Notes: a model not told the origin generated them from the letters alone. A DNA stretch of 52,815 nucleotides from Streptomyces sp. T39 (GCF_008042045.1 NZ_RDBP01000012.1:1235423-1288237), one strand, 5' to 3'; positions 1-8,728 are shown, counted from the stretch's first letter. Numbers and translations are program-made.

Positions 1-21
1 CGGACCGCGCCCCACACGGTG

Positions 22-852
22 TCAGACCTCCTCGCCGGCCGGCCGGCGCCGGCCGCGCACCGCGAGGACCACCGCGACGACGACCACCACCGCGGCCAGC
101 AACGCCCAGTCCGGGACCGCCCGCCCGATCCCCGAGGCCCACTCCTCCACCGCGAAGGAGTCGTCCACCGACAGCAGCCCCGGCAGCGCGGTGGTGCCGT
201 CGAAGACCAGGAACACCGTGCCCAGGAGCACGAAGAAGAGACCGGACAGCAGCGACGTCGTGTGCAGACGGAAACGCCCCACCCCGAACTCCCTTCCCCG
301 CAGCCACCGGCGGCGCCCGAGTCCGAACCGCTCCCAGAGCAGCGCCAGCACGAAGAGCGGGACCGCCATGCCCAGCGCGTACACGGCGAGCAGCAGCCCG
401 CCGTAGACCGGGCTGCCGGAGATCGCGGCCACCGTGAGCACGCTGCCGAGGATCGGCCCCGCGCAGAAGCCGGCCAGTCCGTAGACGAGACCGAGGGCGT
501 AGACCGAGAGCGCGGTCGTCGGCCGGATGCGGCCCGACACCTCGGCGAGCCGGCGCGGGGCGAAGCCGGTCCCGAGGATCTGGGCCACCCCGAGCGCCAC
601 GATCAGCCAGCCGCCGGCCGCGACCAGCAGATCGCGGTTGCCGTGGAAGAGGCGCCCGGCGAAGGACCCGGCCGCCCCCAGGGGGACGAGCGTGGTGGCG
701 AGCCCGGCGAAGAAGACACAGGTCCGGGCGGTCAGCCGCCCGGTGGTGTCGACCGAGTACGCGAAGAACGCCGGCAGCAGCAGGGCGCTGCACGGGCTGA
801 GCAGCGCGAGCAGACCGCCGATGAGGGCGGCGAGATAGCCGATGTCGCTCAT
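22..852 (-). CDS. CcdA/DsbD-type thiol-disulfide electron-transfer membrane protein
   Basis: A 276-residue polytopic membrane protein of the CcdA/DsbD transmembrane family, which passes electrons from cytoplasmic thioredoxin to extracytoplasmic thiol proteins. Two Cys lie in the expected membrane positions: Cys21 in LLSPCSALLLP and Cys130 in AGFCAGPILGS. About six hydrophobic segments span residues 5-220, and one more near residue 250 precedes a basic tail. The ATG start is chosen because it forms an ATGA overlap with the stop of the DsbA-like gene upstream, which shows translational coupling. Inference: it keeps the neighbouring DsbA-like protein, or other exported thiol proteins, in the right redox state. 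The stop codon is only 21 bases from the window edge, so further operon members may lie outside. Confidence 0.85.
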   Translation of the reverse strand: MSDIGYLAALIGGLLALLSPCSALLLPAFFAYSVDTTGRLTARTCVFFAGLATTLVPLGAAGSFAGRLFHGNRDLLVAAGGWLIVALGVAQILGTGFAPRRLAEVSGRIRPTTALSVYALGLVYGLAGFCAGPILGSVLTVAAISGSPVYGGLLLAVYALGMAVPLFVLALLWERFGLGRRRWLRGREFGVGRFRLHTTSLLSGLFFVLLGTVFLVFDGTTALPGLLSVDDSFAVEEWASGIGRAVPDWALLAAVVVVVAVVLAVRGRRRPAGEEV

Positions 853-1637
853 CGCGGGCCCCGGCCGCCCTGCTCCGAGGCGCCGGACCCGGCGGCGCGG
901 CCCGCCCCGGCCTCGGCGGCGGCCGCCTCGATGGCCTCGGTGAACGTCTCCATCGGTTGCGCGCCGGCGATCGGCCGCCCGTTCACCAGGAACGACGGCG
1001 TGGAGGCGGCGCCCAGACCGTGGCCCTCCTCCTGGTCGCGGGCGACGGCGTCCCGCGCCGCTCCGCTCCGTGTGTCCCGGTCGAACCGGTCGAGGTCGGC
1101 GACGCCCGCCTCGCGTGCGAGCTCCCGCAGCCGGGCCGCACCGAACCCCTTCTCCTTCGCGCCGTCCGCGTAGGCCGCCGCGTGGAACTGCCAGAACCGG
1201 CCCTGGCGGCCGGCCGCCCAGGAGGCCCGCGCGGCCGCCTCTGACTCGGCGCCGAAGATGGGGAAGTTGCGCCACTCGATGCGCAGCGTGCCGTTCTCGA
1301 CGTACTTCCTCATGAGCTCCGGCTCGGTGTCGCGGGCGAACTTCCCGCAGTAGCCGCACTGGAAGTCCGCGTACTCGACCATCACGACGGGGGCGTCGGC
1401 ACGGCCGGCCGCCAGCGGGTCGCCGGCGTCCCGGCGGGCGAGCTTCAACAGCTCCGGGTGGGTGTTCCCGCCGGGAGCGGCGGAGCTCTCGGCGACGGCC
1501 GGCGCGCCGCCGGGACCCGCGGCGGAGGGCTTGGTCGCGGAGTAGGAGGCGTAGCCGAGCAGCAGCGCGGCGACGAGCACACCCGCGCCGACGGCGATCG
1601 GCCTGCGGGGCGAGGAGGGCGGGGCGGACGAGGGCAT
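849..1637 (-). CDS. membrane-anchored DsbA-like thioredoxin-fold protein
   Basis: 262 residues. A single N-terminal membrane segment (about residues 14-32) is followed by an Ala/Pro/Gly linker and a DsbA-type thioredoxin domain from about residue 75. The redox motif is Cys94-Gly-Tyr-Cys97 in YADFQCGYCGKF. The cis-Pro loop appears as STPSFLVNG, typical of the DsbA/DSBA-like disulfide oxidoreductases that form or isomerise disulfides outside the membrane. The ATG start has AGGAG six bases upstream. The stop overlaps the ccdA-like start (ATGA). Residues after about 245 are Gly/Ala-rich and probably disordered. Family assignment is firm. Whether it acts as an oxidase or an isomerase cannot be read from the sequence. 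Confidence 0.88.
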   Translation of the reverse strand: MPSSAPPSSPRRPIAVGAGVLVAALLLGYASYSATKPSAAGPGGAPAVAESSAAPGGNTHPELLKLARRDAGDPLAAGRADAPVVMVEYADFQCGYCGKFARDTEPELMRKYVENGTLRIEWRNFPIFGAESEAAARASWAAGRQGRFWQFHAAAYADGAKEKGFGAARLRELAREAGVADLDRFDRDTRSGAARDAVARDQEEGHGLGAASTPSFLVNGRPIAGAQPMETFTEAIEAAAAEAGAGRAAGSGASEQGGRGPR

Positions 1638-1729
1638 GGTGGTGCTCCTGTGCGTGTAGACGTGCGGAAGGGACGGCGGGCCGGCAGGAGGACGCCGGGC
1701 GGAGGCCCGGTCGCTGACGGCGGCCGGGC

Positions 1730-2122
1730 CTATACGCGCAGCACGGACAGGGCGACCGGGGACGGCGGGCAGAGCGGCGGCGGGCCGCGCAGCACCGCCC
1801 CGGTGAGGTGTACGCCGTCCCCGGCGGGCAGCGCCCCGGCACAACCGGCGGGGAGCTGCTGTGTCGCGGGCAGCGGCTCGTGCGCCGCCGAACCGCGCGG
1901 CGGCATGCCGGGCCGGGCGCCGTCGTCCCCGTCGGGAAGCCCGCAGCCCGGCACCGGCACGGTGCCGGCGTCCGCGGCGACCACCGCCGCGCCGGGGGCG
2001 TACCCGGCCTCCGCGGCGGGCGCCGCGGCCGCCCAGCCGCAGCCGGCGAGCACCAGCAGCGTCCCGAGCAGCACGCCCACCGCGGCCGGCAGCCGGTGCC
2101 TGCGGTCGCGGCCGGTCGGCAT
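1730..2122 (-). CDS. small exported Cys-containing protein of unknown function
   Basis: 130 residues with a basic start (MPTGRDRRHR) and a hydrophobic stretch ending in LVLAGCG, which could be a lipobox-like site or a plain signal/anchor. The mature part is Ala/Gly/Pro-rich and carries four more Cys (in VPGCGLPDG, LPAGCAGAL and PPLCPPSP, plus the lipobox Cys). The start has GAAGGGA about eight bases upstream. It is transcribed in the same direction as, and 92 bases ahead of, the DsbA-like gene, so its Cys residues may be substrates of that pair. I do not recognise the family. High-GC frames of this size can be spurious, but the RBS, signal-like start and context favour a real gene. Confidence 0.6.
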   Translation of the reverse strand: MPTGRDRRHRLPAAVGVLLGTLLVLAGCGWAAAAPAAEAGYAPGAAVVAADAGTVPVPGCGLPDGDDGARPGMPPRGSAAHEPLPATQQLPAGCAGALPAGDGVHLTGAVLRGPPPLCPPSPVALSVLRV

Positions 2123-2285
2123 GGCGGGCGGTCCCTTCGGGGTCGGGCGGCGGGGCGGCGGGCCCCGCGGCGTGCGGGTTCCGCACAGGGCGTGAACGAT
2201 CCGCTCCATACTGCACCACCCGTGTCCGCGAACCGTCGAAATGGGTTCGCCACCGCTTCGGCGGGGGTGCGATCCTGGACTCCGT

Positions 2286-5200
2286 ATGTCTACTTCCTTC
2301 GCCGACCTCCAGACCGCGCTGAGCGGGGCGTCGCTGCGCGACGCCCACCGGCTCGGCCGCCGTCTCGAGGGCGCCCGCCGCATCCGCAAGCCCGAGGCCC
2401 GGCAGGCCGTGCTGGACGAGATCGCCGCGGAGGCGGAGAAGTCCGCGGCCCGCACGGCGCGCCGCGCCGCACGCGTGCCCGCGATCACGTATCCCGAGCA
2501 GCTGCCGGTCAGCCAGAAGAAGGACGAGATCCTGGAGGCGATACGCGACCACCAGGTCGTGATCGTCGCCGGTGAGACGGGGTCGGGCAAGACGACCCAG
2601 ATCCCCAAGATCTGCATGGAGCTCGGCCGGGGCGTGCGGGGCATGATCGGCCATACGCAGCCGCGCCGCATCGCCGCCCGCACCGTCGCGGAACGCGTGG
2701 CGGAGGAACTGCGCACCCCGCTCGGCGAGGCGGTCGGCTGGAAGGTCCGCTTCACCGACCAGGTGGACCAGGACGCCACGTTCGTGAAGCTGATGACGGA
2801 CGGCATCCTGCTCGCGGAGATCCAGACGGACCGCGAGCTGCGCGCCTACGACACGATCATCATCGACGAGGCCCACGAGCGGTCCCTGAACATCGACTTC
2901 CTGCTCGGCTATCTCGCGCAGCTGCTGCCCCGCAGACCCGACCTCAAGGTCGTGATCACCTCCGCGACGATCGACCCCGAGCGTTTCTCCCGCCACTTCG
3001 GGGACGCGCCGATCGTCGAGGTCAGCGGGCGCACCTATCCGGTCGAGGTCCGCTACCGTCCGCTGCTGGAGGCGGAGTCCGACGACGCCGACCGCGACCA
3101 GATCACCGCGATCACGGACGCCGTCGAGGAGCTGATGGGCGAGGGCAAGGGCGACATCCTCGTCTTCCTCTCCGGCGAGCGCGAGATCCGCGACACCGCC
3201 GACGCGCTCGACAAGAAGCGGTACCGCTTCACCGAGGTGCTGCCGCTGTACGCCCGGCTCTCCCACGCCGAGCAGCACCGCGTCTTCCAGCCGCACACCG
3301 GCCGGCGGATCGTCCTCGCGACCAACGTGGCCGAGACGTCGCTGACCGTCCCCGGCATCAAGTACGTCATCGACCCGGGCACCGCCCGCATCTCGCGCTA
3401 CAGCCATCGCACCAAGGTCCAGCGACTGCCCATCGAGGCGGTCAGCCAGGCCAGCGCCAACCAGCGCAAGGGCCGCTGCGGGCGTACGTCCGACGGGATC
3501 TGCATCCGGCTGTACTCCGAGGACGACTTCCTCTCGCGACCGGAGTTCACCGACGCCGAGATCCTGCGCACCAACCTGGCCTCGGTCATCCTGCAGATGA
3601 CCGCCGCCGGGCTCGGCGACATCGAGAAGTTCCCGTTCATCGATCCGCCGGACCACCGCAACATCCGCGACGGTGTGCAGCTCCTCCAGGAACTGGGCGC
3701 GATCGACCCCGCCGAGAAGGACCCGAAGAAGCGCCTCACCCAGCTCGGCCGCAAGCTCGCCCAGCTTCCCGTCGACCCGCGCCTCGCACGGATGGTCGTC
3801 GAGGCGGACAAGAACAACTGCGTCCGCGAGGTCATGGTGATCGCGGCCGCGCTCTCCATCCAGGACCCGCGCGAGCGGCCGGCCGAGAAGCAGACGCAGG
3901 CCGATCAGCAGCACGCCCGGTTCAAGGACGAAACCAGCGACTTCCTCGCCTACCTCAACCTCTGGCGCTACGTCCGGGAGCAGCAGAAGGAGCGCGGCTC
4001 CTCCAGCTTCCGCCGCATGTGCAAGCAGGAGTACCTGAACTTCCTGCGCATCCGCGAATGGCAGGACATCTACTCCCAGCTGCGCACGGTCGCGAAGCAG
4101 ATGGGCTTCCACATCGACGAGGGCGACGCCCCCGAGCAGTCGGTGCACGTCTCGCTGCTGGCCGGCCTGCTGTCGCACGTGGGCATGAAGGACGTGAAGG
4201 AGACCGGCGGCGAGAGCGGGCGGGGCTCGGGCAGGAACGAGTACCTGGGCGCCCGCAACGCCAAGTTCGCGATCTTCCCCGGCTCGGCGCTCTTCAAGAA
4301 GCCCCCGCGGTTCGTCATGTCGGCGGAACTCGTCGAGACCTCGCGGCTGTGGGCGCGGGTCAACGCGCGGATCGAGCCGGAGTGGATCGAACCGCTCGCC
4401 CAGCACCTGCTCAAGCGCACCTACAGCGAGCCGCACTGGGAGAAGGACGCGGCGGCGGTCATGGCCTACGAGAAGGTCACGCTCTACGGCGTGCCGATCG
4501 TGGTGCAGCGGAAGGTGAACTACGGGCGCATCGACCCGGAGACCTCCCGGGACCTGTTCATCCGCAACGCGCTCGTCGAGGGCGACTGGCGCACCCACCA
4601 CAAGTTCTTCTCCGACAACCGCCGGCTGCTGACCGAGGTCGAGGAGCTGGAGCACCGGGCCCGGCGCCGCGACATCCTGGTGGACGACGAGACGCTGTTC
4701 GACTTCTACGACCAGCGGGTGCCCGAGCACGTCGTCTCCGGCGCCCACTTCGACTCCTGGTGGAAGCACAAGCGCCAGGAGCAGCCCGACCTGCTCGACT
4801 TCGAGCGCGAGATGCTCATCAACGAGAAGGCCGGCGCGGTCACCAAGGACGACTACCCGGACTCCTGGCGCCAGGGCCGGCTGAAGTTCCGGGTGACGTA
4901 CCAGTTCGAGCCCGGCGCGGACGCCGACGGCGTGACCGTCCACGTCCCGCTCCAGGTGCTCAACCAGGTCACGTCCGAGGGCTTCGACTGGCAGATCCCG
5001 GGCCTGCGGGAGGAGGTCGTCACGGAGCTGATCCGTTCCCTCCCCAAGCCGATCCGCCGGCACTACGTGCCGGCGCCCAACTTCGCGGGCCGCTTCCTGG
5101 CCACGGCCGTCCCGCTCCAGGAGCCGCTGACGGTCACGCTGGCGCGCGAACTCCGGCGGATGGTCGGTGTCCCCGTCTCCGCGGACGACTTCGACCTGTC

Positions 5201-6236
5201 CCGGATCCCCGACCATCTCAGGATCACCTTCCGGATCGTCGACGAGCGGCGCAGGAACCTGGCCGAGGACAAGGACCTGGAGACGCTGCGGCTGCGGCTG
5301 AAGCCGAAGGCCCGCCAGGCCCTGTCCGCGGCGGCCGCCTCCTCCGGCCCGTCCGGCGGCTCCCTGGAGCGCACCGGCCTCACGGACTGGACGATCGGCT
5401 CCCTGACGAAGGTCTTCGAGACCCGCCGCGCCGGCCAGCCGGTGAAGGCCTACCCGGCTCTCGTCGACGAGGGCGCCTCGGTCGGGGTGCGCCTCTTCGA
5501 CAGCGAGGCGGAACAGGCCCGGGCCATGTGGCAGGGCACCCGCCGTCTGATCATGCTGGGCATCCCGGTCAACCCGGCGAAGTTCGCCTCGGACCGGCTG
5601 ACGAACCAGCAGAAGCTCGCGCTGTCCCGCAATCCGCACGGTTCGGTGCAGGCCCTCTTCGAGGACTGCGCCACGGCCGCCGCCGACCGGCTGATCGCGG
5701 ACCACGGCGGGCCCGCGTGGGACGAGGAGTCGTTCCGGAAGCTGTTCGACAAGGTCCGCGCCGACCTGGTGGACCTGACCGTGCGCACCATCGACCGCGT
5801 GCAGCAGATCCTCGCCGCCTGGCAGGCCTGTGAGCGCCGTCTGAAGGCCACGAACAGCCCGACGCTGCTCCGTAACGTCCAGGACGTACGGGAGCAGCTG
5901 GCGGCGCTGATGCCCGCCGGTTTCGTGACCCGGACGGGGCTGGGCCGGCTGCCCGACCTGATGCGGTATCTGGTCGCCGCGGACCGCAGGCTCCAGCAGA
6001 TGCCCACCTCCGTCCAGCGCGACACCACGCGCATGGAGAAGGTCCACGAGATGCAGGACGAGTACGCCTGGCTGCTGGAACAGCTGCCGCAGGGCCGCCC
6101 GGTGCCGCAGCAGGTGCTGGACGTCCGGTGGATGATCGAGGAGCTGCGGGTGAGCTACTTCGCCCATGCGCTGGGCACCGCCCACCCGGTCTCGGACAAG
6201 CGGATCGTGAAGGCGATCGACGCTCTGGCACCGTGA
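2286..6236 (+). CDS. hrpA: ATP-dependent RNA helicase HrpA
   Basis: 1316 residues, the usual length for bacterial HrpA, a DEAH-box 3'-5' RNA helicase that acts on mRNA and on stalled ribosomes. Visible motifs: Walker A GETGSGKT (96-103), motif Ia-like HTQPRR, the DEAH box (194-197) in IIIDEAHERS, SAT motif III (ITSATIDP), and motif VI QRKGRCGR. A winged-helix/ratchet and OB-fold region follows, then the long HrpA-specific C-terminal domain (from about residue 750) that separates HrpA from HrpB. The ATG start at MSTSF is chosen because conserved N-terminal sequence begins there. An earlier in-frame ATG at 2241 would only add poorly conserved residues. It diverges from the thiol-disulfide genes on the left. 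No U-rich terminator follows directly. tRNA-Asp starts 105 bases downstream. Confidence 0.96.
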   Translation: MSTSFADLQTALSGASLRDAHRLGRRLEGARRIRKPEARQAVLDEIAAEAEKSAARTARRAARVPAITYPEQLPVSQKKDEILEAIRDHQVVIVAGETGSGKTTQIPKICMELGRGVRGMIGHTQPRRIAARTVAERVAEELRTPLGEAVGWKVRFTDQVDQDATFVKLMTDGILLAEIQTDRELRAYDTIIIDEAHERSLNIDFLLGYLAQLLPRRPDLKVVITSATIDPERFSRHFGDAPIVEVSGRTYPVEVRYRPLLEAESDDADRDQITAITDAVEELMGEGKGDILVFLSGEREIRDTADALDKKRYRFTEVLPLYARLSHAEQHRVFQPHTGRRIVLATNVAETSLTVPGIKYVIDPGTARISRYSHRTKVQRLPIEAVSQASANQRKGRCGRTSDGICIRLYSEDDFLSRPEFTDAEILRTNLASVILQMTAAGLGDIEKFPFIDPPDHRNIRDGVQLLQELGAIDPAEKDPKKRLTQLGRKLAQLPVDPRLARMVVEADKNNCVREVMVIAAALSIQDPRERPAEKQTQADQQHARFKDETSDFLAYLNLWRYVREQQKERGSSSFRRMCKQEYLNFLRIREWQDIYSQLRTVAKQMGFHIDEGDAPEQSVHVSLLAGLLSHVGMKDVKETGGESGRGSGRNEYLGARNAKFAIFPGSALFKKPPRFVMSAELVETSRLWARVNARIEPEWIEPLAQHLLKRTYSEPHWEKDAAAVMAYEKVTLYGVPIVVQRKVNYGRIDPETSRDLFIRNALVEGDWRTHHKFFSDNRRLLTEVEELEHRARRRDILVDDETLFDFYDQRVPEHVVSGAHFDSWWKHKRQEQPDLLDFEREMLINEKAGAVTKDDYPDSWRQGRLKFRVTYQFEPGADADGVTVHVPLQVLNQVTSEGFDWQIPGLREEVVTELIRSLPKPIRRHYVPAPNFAGRFLATAVPLQEPLTVTLARELRRMVGVPVSADDFDLSRIPDHLRITFRIVDERRRNLAEDKDLETLRLRLKPKARQALSAAAASSGPSGGSLERTGLTDWTIGSLTKVFETRRAGQPVKAYPALVDEGASVGVRLFDSEAEQARAMWQGTRRLIMLGIPVNPAKFASDRLTNQQKLALSRNPHGSVQALFEDCATAAADRLIADHGGPAWDEESFRKLFDKVRADLVDLTVRTIDRVQQILAAWQACERRLKATNSPTLLRNVQDVREQLAALMPAGFVTRTGLGRLPDLMRYLVAADRRLQQMPTSVQRDTTRMEKVHEMQDEYAWLLEQLPQGRPVPQQVLDVRWMIEELRVSYFAHALGTAHPVSDKRIVKAIDALAP

Positions 6237-6341
6237 CCGGGCGGTGGCCCTGGGTGAGTTCGACCAGACCAGCGGTCTCCTGTACAGTCTCTCTCGCAGC
6301 CGGGGAAAGCGACGAAGTCGCCGGACAAGGCCGCAAATCCT

Positions 6342-6416
6342 GGTCCTGTGGAGCAGTTTGGAGTGCTCGCCACCCTGTCAAGGTGGAGGCCGCGGGTTCA
6401 AATCCCGTCAGGACCG
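6342..6416 (+). tRNA. tRNA-Asp (anticodon GTC)
   Basis: A 75-nt cloverleaf. Acceptor GGTCCTG pairs with CAGGACC, with discriminator G. D-arm GAGC/GCTC, anticodon stem CCACC/GGTGG with loop CTGTCAA (GTC), and T-arm GCGGG/CCCGT with loop TTCAAAT. CCA is not encoded. A strong hairpin follows 14 bases later. Confidence 0.97.
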
Positions 6417-6429
6417 CGCCAGTGCACGA

Positions 6430-6458
6430 AAGGCCCGCATCGTCTCGATGCGGGCCTT
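6430..6458 (+). terminator. hairpin terminator of tRNA-Asp
   Basis: A 13-bp perfect stem (AAGGCCCGCATCG / CGATGCGGGCCTT) with a 3-nt loop. It is followed by CGTCGT rather than a T run. The bases CCTTCGTCGTNTCC at its 3' side recur after two other tRNA genes in this window. Confidence 0.75.
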
Positions 6459-6600
6459 CGTCGTGTCCGGGCTCCCTCCGGCCCCTGTGCGGGACGCCTT
6501 GACGCGGACCGCCCCCGCGAGTACTCCGGTGTTCCCAGGCTCCTTCCGGGGCCCCCTGGAACTCCCCGGGGGCGGCGCACACGCCACGGAGGTGACGTGC

Positions 6601-6837
6601 ATGACGGCCACGGCAGGACAGCACGAGACACGCGCACTGCTGCGCGCCCATCTGGCGGCCGCGACGGGCTACCGGCACATCACGCGGACCTGTCCCGTCT
6701 GCCACCGCCTCCTGCGCCTCGCGATGGAGCGCCCGGACCCGCCTGCGGACCCCTCCGACCCGCCGCAGGCGTCACAGGCGTCACAGGCGTCGGAACGGAC
6801 ACGCTCGGAGGGGGACCAACGTCCCCCCGAGGAGTGA
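6601..6837 (+). CDS. DUF6274-type small protein
   Basis: 78 residues. The core ATGYRHITRTCPVCHRLLRL holds a CPVC pair and His residues that could bind a metal. The N-terminal half is helical and alanine-rich. The tail is low complexity and includes three copies of QAS encoded by a 9-base tandem repeat. The ATG start is fixed by GGAGGTGA seven bases upstream. It resembles a small Streptomyces family catalogued as DUF6274; that match is from memory of the motif, not a search. No function is known to me. It lies between tRNA-Asp and bldC and is probably transcribed alone. Confidence 0.75.
   Translation: MTATAGQHETRALLRAHLAAATGYRHITRTCPVCHRLLRLAMERPDPPADPSDPPQASQASQASERTRSEGDQRPPEE
6766..6792 (+). 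repeat. 9-bp tandem repeat, three copies
   Basis: CAGGCGTCA is repeated three times (last base of the third copy differs) inside the 3' end of the DUF6274 gene and encodes QASQASQAS. A short hairpin GGGGGAC/GTCCCCC follows at 6810-6827, still inside the gene. Confidence 0.8.
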
Positions 6838-7083
6838 CCAATGCCCGGCGCGGCGCGGCGTGTTCAGTGGCAGGCTTGATTTTGGCAAGAGGCGCGTACT
6901 GTGACGGGTGTCACCGAACTGGTTCTCGTACAACGGGAACTTAACCCCTCCCTACAATGCCCCCATTTAATATGTGCCATTGCACTGTCCCCCGAGGGCT
7001 GCCCGCTCCGACACCGATGTCAGGCCCGGGGGCACCGGAGAGCCGGCCGTCGGGCCGCCCGGCCGGGTCCGGGACAGAAAAAA
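6838..7083. other. intergenic region between the DUF6274 gene and bldC
   Basis: No gene is supported. Contents: the CRP-like palindrome at 6900-6915, an imperfect inverted repeat GTTCTCG / CGGGAAC at 6922-6940, and an AT-richer stretch around 6940-6985. A 65-codon open frame at 6957-7154 lacks a ribosome-binding site and runs through the bldC terminator, so I do not call it. Confidence 0.5.
6900..6915. promoter_or_regulatory. CRP/FNR-type palindrome
   Basis: TGTGACGGGTGTCACC has half-sites TGTGA and TCACC six bases apart. It differs at one base from the symmetric CRP pattern TGTGA-N6-TCACA. It sits in an intergenic region between the DUF6274 gene and the bldC terminator, in a stretch less GC-rich than its surroundings. 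Which promoter it would control is unclear. The resemblance could be chance. Confidence 0.35.
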
Positions 7084-7113
7084 TCGCGCTGGACCCGGCG
7101 GAGTCCAGCGCGA
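7078..7113 (-). terminator. intrinsic terminator of bldC
   Basis: Perfect 11-bp stem TCGCGCTGGAC / GTCCAGCGCGA (7084-7094 and 7103-7113). On the minus strand it is followed at once by six Ts (7078-7083), a classical Rho-independent terminator, which is uncommon at this GC content. It lies 100 bases past the bldC stop. Confidence 0.85.
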
Positions 7114-7213
7114 TCGACGACGGAAGCCTGTTGGGGCAGGCGCACGTCAGGTGAAGCTAGAAGTGGGCGGATCCAGGGTGGGGGCCCCGGACAAGCCCGG
7201 TCATACGGGGTGT

Positions 7214-7420
7214 TCAGGCCTCGCTGCGCTGCTGCGGAATACCCGCAAGCAGTGCGCGGACCTCTGCCTCGCGATAGCGGCGGTGTCCTCCGAGCGTGCG
7301 GATGGACGTGAGCTTGCCCGCCTTAGCCCAGCGGGTGACCGTCTTCGGGTCCACGCGGAACATCGTGGCAACCTCAGCCGGGGTCAGCAGCGGCTCGGCA
7401 TCAGGGGTGCGAGCGGTCAT
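7214..7420 (-). CDS. bldC: developmental regulator BldC
   Basis: 68 residues, the full length of BldC, a one-domain MerR-like DNA-binding protein. The helix-turn-helix and wing are seen in LTPAEVATMFRVDPKTVTRW and GGHRRYREAEVRALL. There is no effector or dimerisation domain, as in known BldC, which binds head-to-tail on direct repeats and delays the switch from vegetative growth to development in Streptomyces. GAGGAGG seven bases upstream of ATG is a near-ideal ribosome-binding site. The 477-base region upstream has no gene and contains a perfect 8-bp palindrome directly before the ribosome-binding site and a further stem-loop. A T-tract terminator follows. Confidence 0.97.
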   Translation of the reverse strand: MTARTPDAEPLLTPAEVATMFRVDPKTVTRWAKAGKLTSIRTLGGHRRYREAEVRALLAGIPQQRSEA

Positions 7421-7436
7421 GAGCGGCCTCCTCGGG

Positions 7437-7458
7437 AGAACCGAACCATCTCGGTTCT
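7437..7458. promoter_or_regulatory. palindrome in the bldC leader
   Basis: AGAACCGA (7437-7444) and TCGGTTCT (7451-7458) form a perfect 8-bp inverted repeat with a 6-base spacer, starting 16 bases upstream of the bldC ATG and abutting its ribosome-binding site. It could be an operator or an RNA hairpin that affects bldC translation. Confidence 0.45.
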
Positions 7459-7897
7459 TTCCTCTAAATTCTGCACCTTGACCCGCGTTGCCCGAAATGG
7501 CGGACGCGGGCCGAGTCGGTTATAGGACGAACGGCTTGTCCTCGGCACTACAACTACACCATCTGTCCAGCCACGTCGGCCAAACCGATGGAATTGCCCT
7601 CTGAGGTGTCCATCAGCGGCCGAAGCCCGATGGACCATGCCATAACGGACAGTCACGTCACAGTAACGATCAGTCACAGAGCGATCAGGAGTCACCAGAC
7701 CCCCCATAGCGTGCAATGCAGAGCAATCCGCCCATAAGCAGGCGGAAGGAACCCTCCCCGGACTCCTTGTCCTATTTTGACACGAGGGGAGGTGATGGGC
7801 GCAAGGGCGCGGTTAGTGCCGTCCATCACGCTTGGGGCAATAGCCCGGATCGGGACCTACGTCCCCTCTGCGGCGAAGAGGGTCTCCAGCGCCCCGC
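7459..7897. other. long bldC upstream region
   Basis: No gene is supported in these 439 bases. A stem-loop at 7608-7635 pairs GTCCATC with GATGGAC and has an inner GGC/GCC stem and CGAA loop. AT-richer patches near 7455-7480 and 7520-7530 probably include the bldC promoter on the minus strand. I cannot fix a transcription start from sequence alone. Confidence 0.45.
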
Positions 7898-8728
7898 TCA
7901 GTTGGCGAACTGACGGTCCCTCACGGCCCGCCAACGCTCCGTCAGGCGTCCGTACGCCGCCACCGCCGCGTCGCCGTCCCCGGCCCGCAGCGCCGCGAGC
8001 CCCTCCGCCGCGTCCGCGGCCGAGCGGTCACCCGCCAGCTGGTCGCCGGGCAGCGCGTGGACGAGCCCCCCGTAGTCGAGCTCGACCAGCGACCGCGGAT
8101 GGAACTCCTCCAGCCAGCGGCCCACGTCCACCAGGCTCTCGGTCAGCGGCCCCTCGTCGATCGTCTCCCGCAGCGTGCGCAGCCCGCGCGCGAGCCGGCG
8201 GCGGGCCTCGACCATCGGCGTCCGGTAGCGCAGTGCGGGCACCGCCTCCTCGTAGGCGCGCTCCTCGTCCGTGAAGAGGACGAACCAGCCGACCGGGACG
8301 CCCCACACCGAGGTCCTGATCCAGGGGCGGGCGTCCGGGTTGCGCTCCCGCCACTGCTCGTAGTCCGCGGCGGCCTGCCCCCGCACCACCGGCGGCAGCA
8401 CCACGTCGAGCAGCGGCGCGGGCAGCCGGCCCGGCAGCTCCTCCAGCGCCAGCCACCCCCGCAGCCGGGTCCGCCAGGGGCAGACGCACACGACCCCGTC
8501 GACCTCGGCGACGAAGGCGTCCGCGCTCTCGTGGACCGGGACGGCGACCGGCGGCGTGGGCAGCAAGTCGGCCAGCGAGCGGCGCAGTTCGTCCTGCGCG
8601 GTGGGCGCCCGGCCGGCCCGGGCGTAGCGCGCCCAGTGGGCGCGTTCCGGCTCGGGGAAGGCCGCCAGCGGCTCGTAGATCCGCAGATAGGCCGCGTACG
8701 GGACAAGAACCGAGGACAGCGCTGGCAT
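7898..8728 (-). CDS. conserved hypothetical protein
   Basis: 276 residues, soluble, with no signal peptide or membrane segment. Rich in Trp, Tyr and charged residues, e.g. VCVCPWRTRLRGWLALEELP, VWGVPVGWFVLFTDEERAYE and VDVGRWLEEFHPRSLVELDY. The C-terminal 50 residues look helical (AADAAEGLAALRAGDGDAAV). The two Cys (VCVCPW) are close together. I do not recognise the family. Reading frame, codon use and length indicate a real gene. It is transcribed divergently from vdh, with starts about 155 bases apart. Confidence 0.8.
   Translation of the reverse strand: MPALSSVLVPYAAYLRIYEPLAAFPEPERAHWARYARAGRAPTAQDELRRSLADLLPTPPVAVPVHESADAFVAEVDGVVCVCPWRTRLRGWLALEELPGRLPAPLLDVVLPPVVRGQAAADYEQWRERNPDARPWIRTSVWGVPVGWFVLFTDEERAYEEAVPALRYRTPMVEARRRLARGLRTLRETIDEGPLTESLVDVGRWLEEFHPRSLVELDYGGLVHALPGDQLAGDRSAADAAEGLAALRAGDGDAAVAAYGRLTERWRAVRDRQFAN

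Noticed and set aside
849..6185. A 1778-codon open frame antisense to hrpA
   Set aside because: It is an effect of high GC content opposite hrpA. Only its last part (849-1637) is a real gene, the DsbA-like protein.
6957..7154. 65-codon frame after the DUF6274 gene
   Set aside because: No ribosome-binding site and it runs through the intrinsic terminator of bldC.
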